Below are positions 62,418-64,000 of a stretch of DNA of 64,000 nucleotides, in pieces. Both the position numbers and the translations under genes were made by a program. Each line of letters begins with the position of its first letter. Position 1 is the first letter of the stretch. This DNA is from CALZJC01 sp963781065. GTDB taxonomy: Bacteria; Acidobacteriota; Thermoanaerobaculia; Multivoradales; JAHEKO01. The notes beneath the pieces were generated by a model. That model was not told the origin of the DNA, did no database searches, and saw nothing but the letters and a program-made list of their open reading frames with translations. The stretch spans positions 1-64,000 of the forward strand of contig CAWAET010000007.1 in NCBI GenBank assembly GCA_963781065.1, read 5' to 3'.

Positions 62418-64000
62418 GTCGCTGGGCGGGCCTGGTCCTGTGTCTGCTCGCCGCTCCGGCGGCCGCCGGGCCGCCGCTGGTGAGCGCGGTCGAGCTGCGC
62501 GGCGACGCGCCGTTCGAACGCGCCAAGGATCTCTACGACCTGATCGTCGTCGCGCCGGGCGAGCCGCTGGAGGCCTCCGCGGTGGCGCGGTCGCTGCGCA
62601 ACCTGCAAGCGTACGGCTCCGCCGGCGAGATCGTCGCTTTCACCGAGCAGCGGCCCGAGGGCCTGGCGGTGGTCTTCGGCCTATGGGCGCGGATCCAGGT
62701 GGACGAGATCCGTATCGAGGGCGATCTCGGCCTGCGCCGGGCGCAGCTCGTGGGCGCCCTGCCGCAGCGTCCGCGGCAGCCGCTCAGCGGGTCCAAGGTG
62801 ATCCGCGGCGTCTGGGCGCTGCAGGACCTCTACACCAGGTTCGGTTTCCGGCAGCGGCTGGTGCAGGTGGCGGTCGAGACCAACGCCTACCGCACGCAGG
62901 CGGTGGTCACCTATCGGGTCGAGGCCGGGTCCAGGGCGCGGGTCGGCGAGGTGACCTTCAGCGGCGAGACCGGGCCGTTCAGCGCCGCCGAGCTGCGCGG
63001 GGCGCTGCGCAGCGAGACCGGCCGCTTCCACCACGAGGCGACCGCGGCCGGCGACGTGGAACGGCTGCAGGAGTGGCTGATCGGGCGCGGCTTCCGGCGC
63101 GCCGAGGTCGATCCGCCGCTGGACGTCTACGACGCGGCGGCAAACCGGGTCGACCTGGAGTTCCCGCTGCGGGTGGGGCCGCGATTCGACATCGTGGCGC
63201 CGGGCGTGAACCTCAAGCGGCTGCGGCGCGAGGATCTGCTGCCGTTTCTCGAGAACGAGCGGTTCGATCCCGCCCTGCTGGCCCAGAGCCGTGACGCCCT
63301 GCGGCGTCACTTCCAGGAACGAGGCCACTACGACGCCAGGGTCGATCTCGAGCAGGAGGAGACCGGCGACGGCATCACCCTCAGCCTGGCGATCGAGCCG
63401 GGCCCGGTGTTCAAACTCGCGGCGGTGCGCTTCCTCGGCAACGAGAGCTTTGCCGCCGCCGAGCTGGCCGCGCTGATGGAGACCTCGCCGGCCAGGCGGC
63501 TGGGCAGTGGCGGCAGGCTGGTGGACGAGATCGTCGAGGACGACCTCGACAACCTGCGGTCCTACTACGCCCTCGAAGGCTTTGGCGAGGCGGTGATCGG
63601 GCCGGTGGAGGTGGAGCGCCGGGGCGCCTCGCTGGAGCTCGTGGTGCCGATTGTCGAGGGCTCGCGGCGGCGGGTGGTCAACCTGTCCTTCGAGGGCTGC
63701 GACAGGCTGGCGGCGGTGGCGCTGGTCGAGGGGCTGGCGCTACGCCCCGCGGGCCCGTATCACCCGCGCCTGCTCGAGCAGAGCCAGGATCAGATCCGCG
63801 CTCGCTACGAGGCCGCCGGCATGCGCGCCGCCCAGGTCACCGCGGATCTGCTCTGGAACGAGGAGCGCACGCTGGTGGACGTGGTCTTCAAGATCTTCGA
63901 AGGGCCGCGCAGCATCGTCGAGCGGATCGTGATTCGAGGCCAGCAGCGCACCCGGCCGTTCATCATCAGGCGCGCCACCGGCCTGGGCCGCGGCCAGCCG
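62414..64000 (+). CDS. Omp85-family outer-membrane assembly protein (BamA/TamA), partial
   Basis: First 529 codons of an Omp85 protein; the barrel lies beyond the window. A signal peptide (SRWAGLVLCLLAAPAAAG) starts it, then consecutive POTRA units of 75-85 residues. They begin near LVSAVELRGD, QVDEIRIEGD, RVGEVTFSGE, DIVAPGVNLK, KLAAVRFLGN and RVVNLSFEGC. A seventh opens with IVERIVIRGQQRTRPFIIRR. At least six complete units exceed the three of TamA and five of E. coli BamA. The only in-frame initiator before the signal peptide is CTG at 62414, overlapping the tamB stop as CTGA, with gggag 9 nt upstream. Coupling to tamB implies a TamA-like role, though a BamA identity is not excluded. Confidence 0.85.
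   Translation, partial: MSRWAGLVLCLLAAPAAAGPPLVSAVELRGDAPFERAKDLYDLIVVAPGEPLEASAVARSLRNLQAYGSAGEIVAFTEQRPEGLAVVFGLWARIQVDEIRIEGDLGLRRAQLVGALPQRPRQPLSGSKVIRGVWALQDLYTRFGFRQRLVQVAVETNAYRTQAVVTYRVEAGSRARVGEVTFSGETGPFSAAELRGALRSETGRFHHEATAAGDVERLQEWLIGRGFRRAEVDPPLDVYDAAANRVDLEFPLRVGPRFDIVAPGVNLKRLRREDLLPFLENERFDPALLAQSRDALRRHFQERGHYDARVDLEQEETGDGITLSLAIEPGPVFKLAAVRFLGNESFAAAELAALMETSPARRLGSGGRLVDEIVEDDLDNLRSYYALEGFGEAVIGPVEVERRGASLELVVPIVEGSRRRVVNLSFEGCDRLAAVALVEGLALRPAGPYHPRLLEQSQDQIRARYEAAGMRAAQVTADLLWNEERTLVDVVFKIFEGPRSIVERIVIRGQQRTRPFIIRRATGLGRGQP

Overview
The window is high-GC chromosomal DNA from a diderm bacterium. The evidence for two membranes is an O-antigen ligase, a CDP-glucose pyrophosphorylase, TamB plus an Omp85 protein, an outer-membrane barrel fused to OmpA, and a signal-peptide-bearing isoaspartyl methyltransferase. 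A Ser/Thr kinase with TolB-like and TPR modules, RNase Y with YmdB, and many sugar and lipid enzymes fit an Acidobacteriota-like lineage. That placement is inference from gene content; no marker phylogeny was possible.

Layout. 0.1-2.5 kb: an unknown membrane-anchored protein and a frameshifted tyrosine integrase, with strong hairpins between them. 2.6-7.5 kb: sensor-type kinase, exported pcm, PilZ membrane protein. 7.7-9.9 kb: two tRNA-Val genes and thrS. 9.9-18.2 kb: a repeat-rich gap, an unknown helical protein, the complete glyoxylate shunt (aceB-aceA-aceK, minus strand) and a divergent RamB-type regulator. The shared control region holds a good aceB promoter and five GCGAA/TTCGC half-sites. 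18.3-27.5 kb: rpmI-rplT-pheS-pheT, a ZapB-like protein, zapA, a probable 6S RNA, rny, ymdB, a glycosyltransferase and a small membrane protein. This is the usual housekeeping order except that thrS is split off and infC is missing.

27.5-38.0 kb, minus strand: an acyl-CoA dehydrogenase, a very large polyketide/PUFA-synthase-like protein (KS, AT, KS, two ACP-like, KR, DH) and its own phosphopantetheinyl transferase, packed end to end. This is the most unusual system here. Both ACP-like domains carry threonine where the phosphopantetheine serine should be. The KS/AT part and the dehydrogenase contain many single-base frameshifts. Those I could reconstruct are one-base insertions whose removal restores conserved motifs, so sequence error is more likely than gene decay.

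38.1-57.6 kb: envelope polysaccharide functions. These are a GH38 alpha-mannosidase, a DPM1-like glycosyltransferase, a PagL-like/barrel/OmpA fusion, rfbF, a lipoprotein coupled to an AlgI/AlgJ O-acetylation pair, small membrane stress proteins, a hydrolase, a sugar C-methyltransferase, a Trm112-like protein, O-antigen ligase, ispA and tlyA. 57.6-64.0 kb: nadK, tamB (one frameshift) and an Omp85 protein with at least six POTRA repeats, cut by the window end.

Many genes are joined by four-base stop/start overlaps (ATGA, GTGA, TTGA and apparently CTGA). Several intergenic gaps contain short tandem repeats of different unit lengths (8, 11, 16, 44 and 46-47 bp), a recurring trait of this genome.
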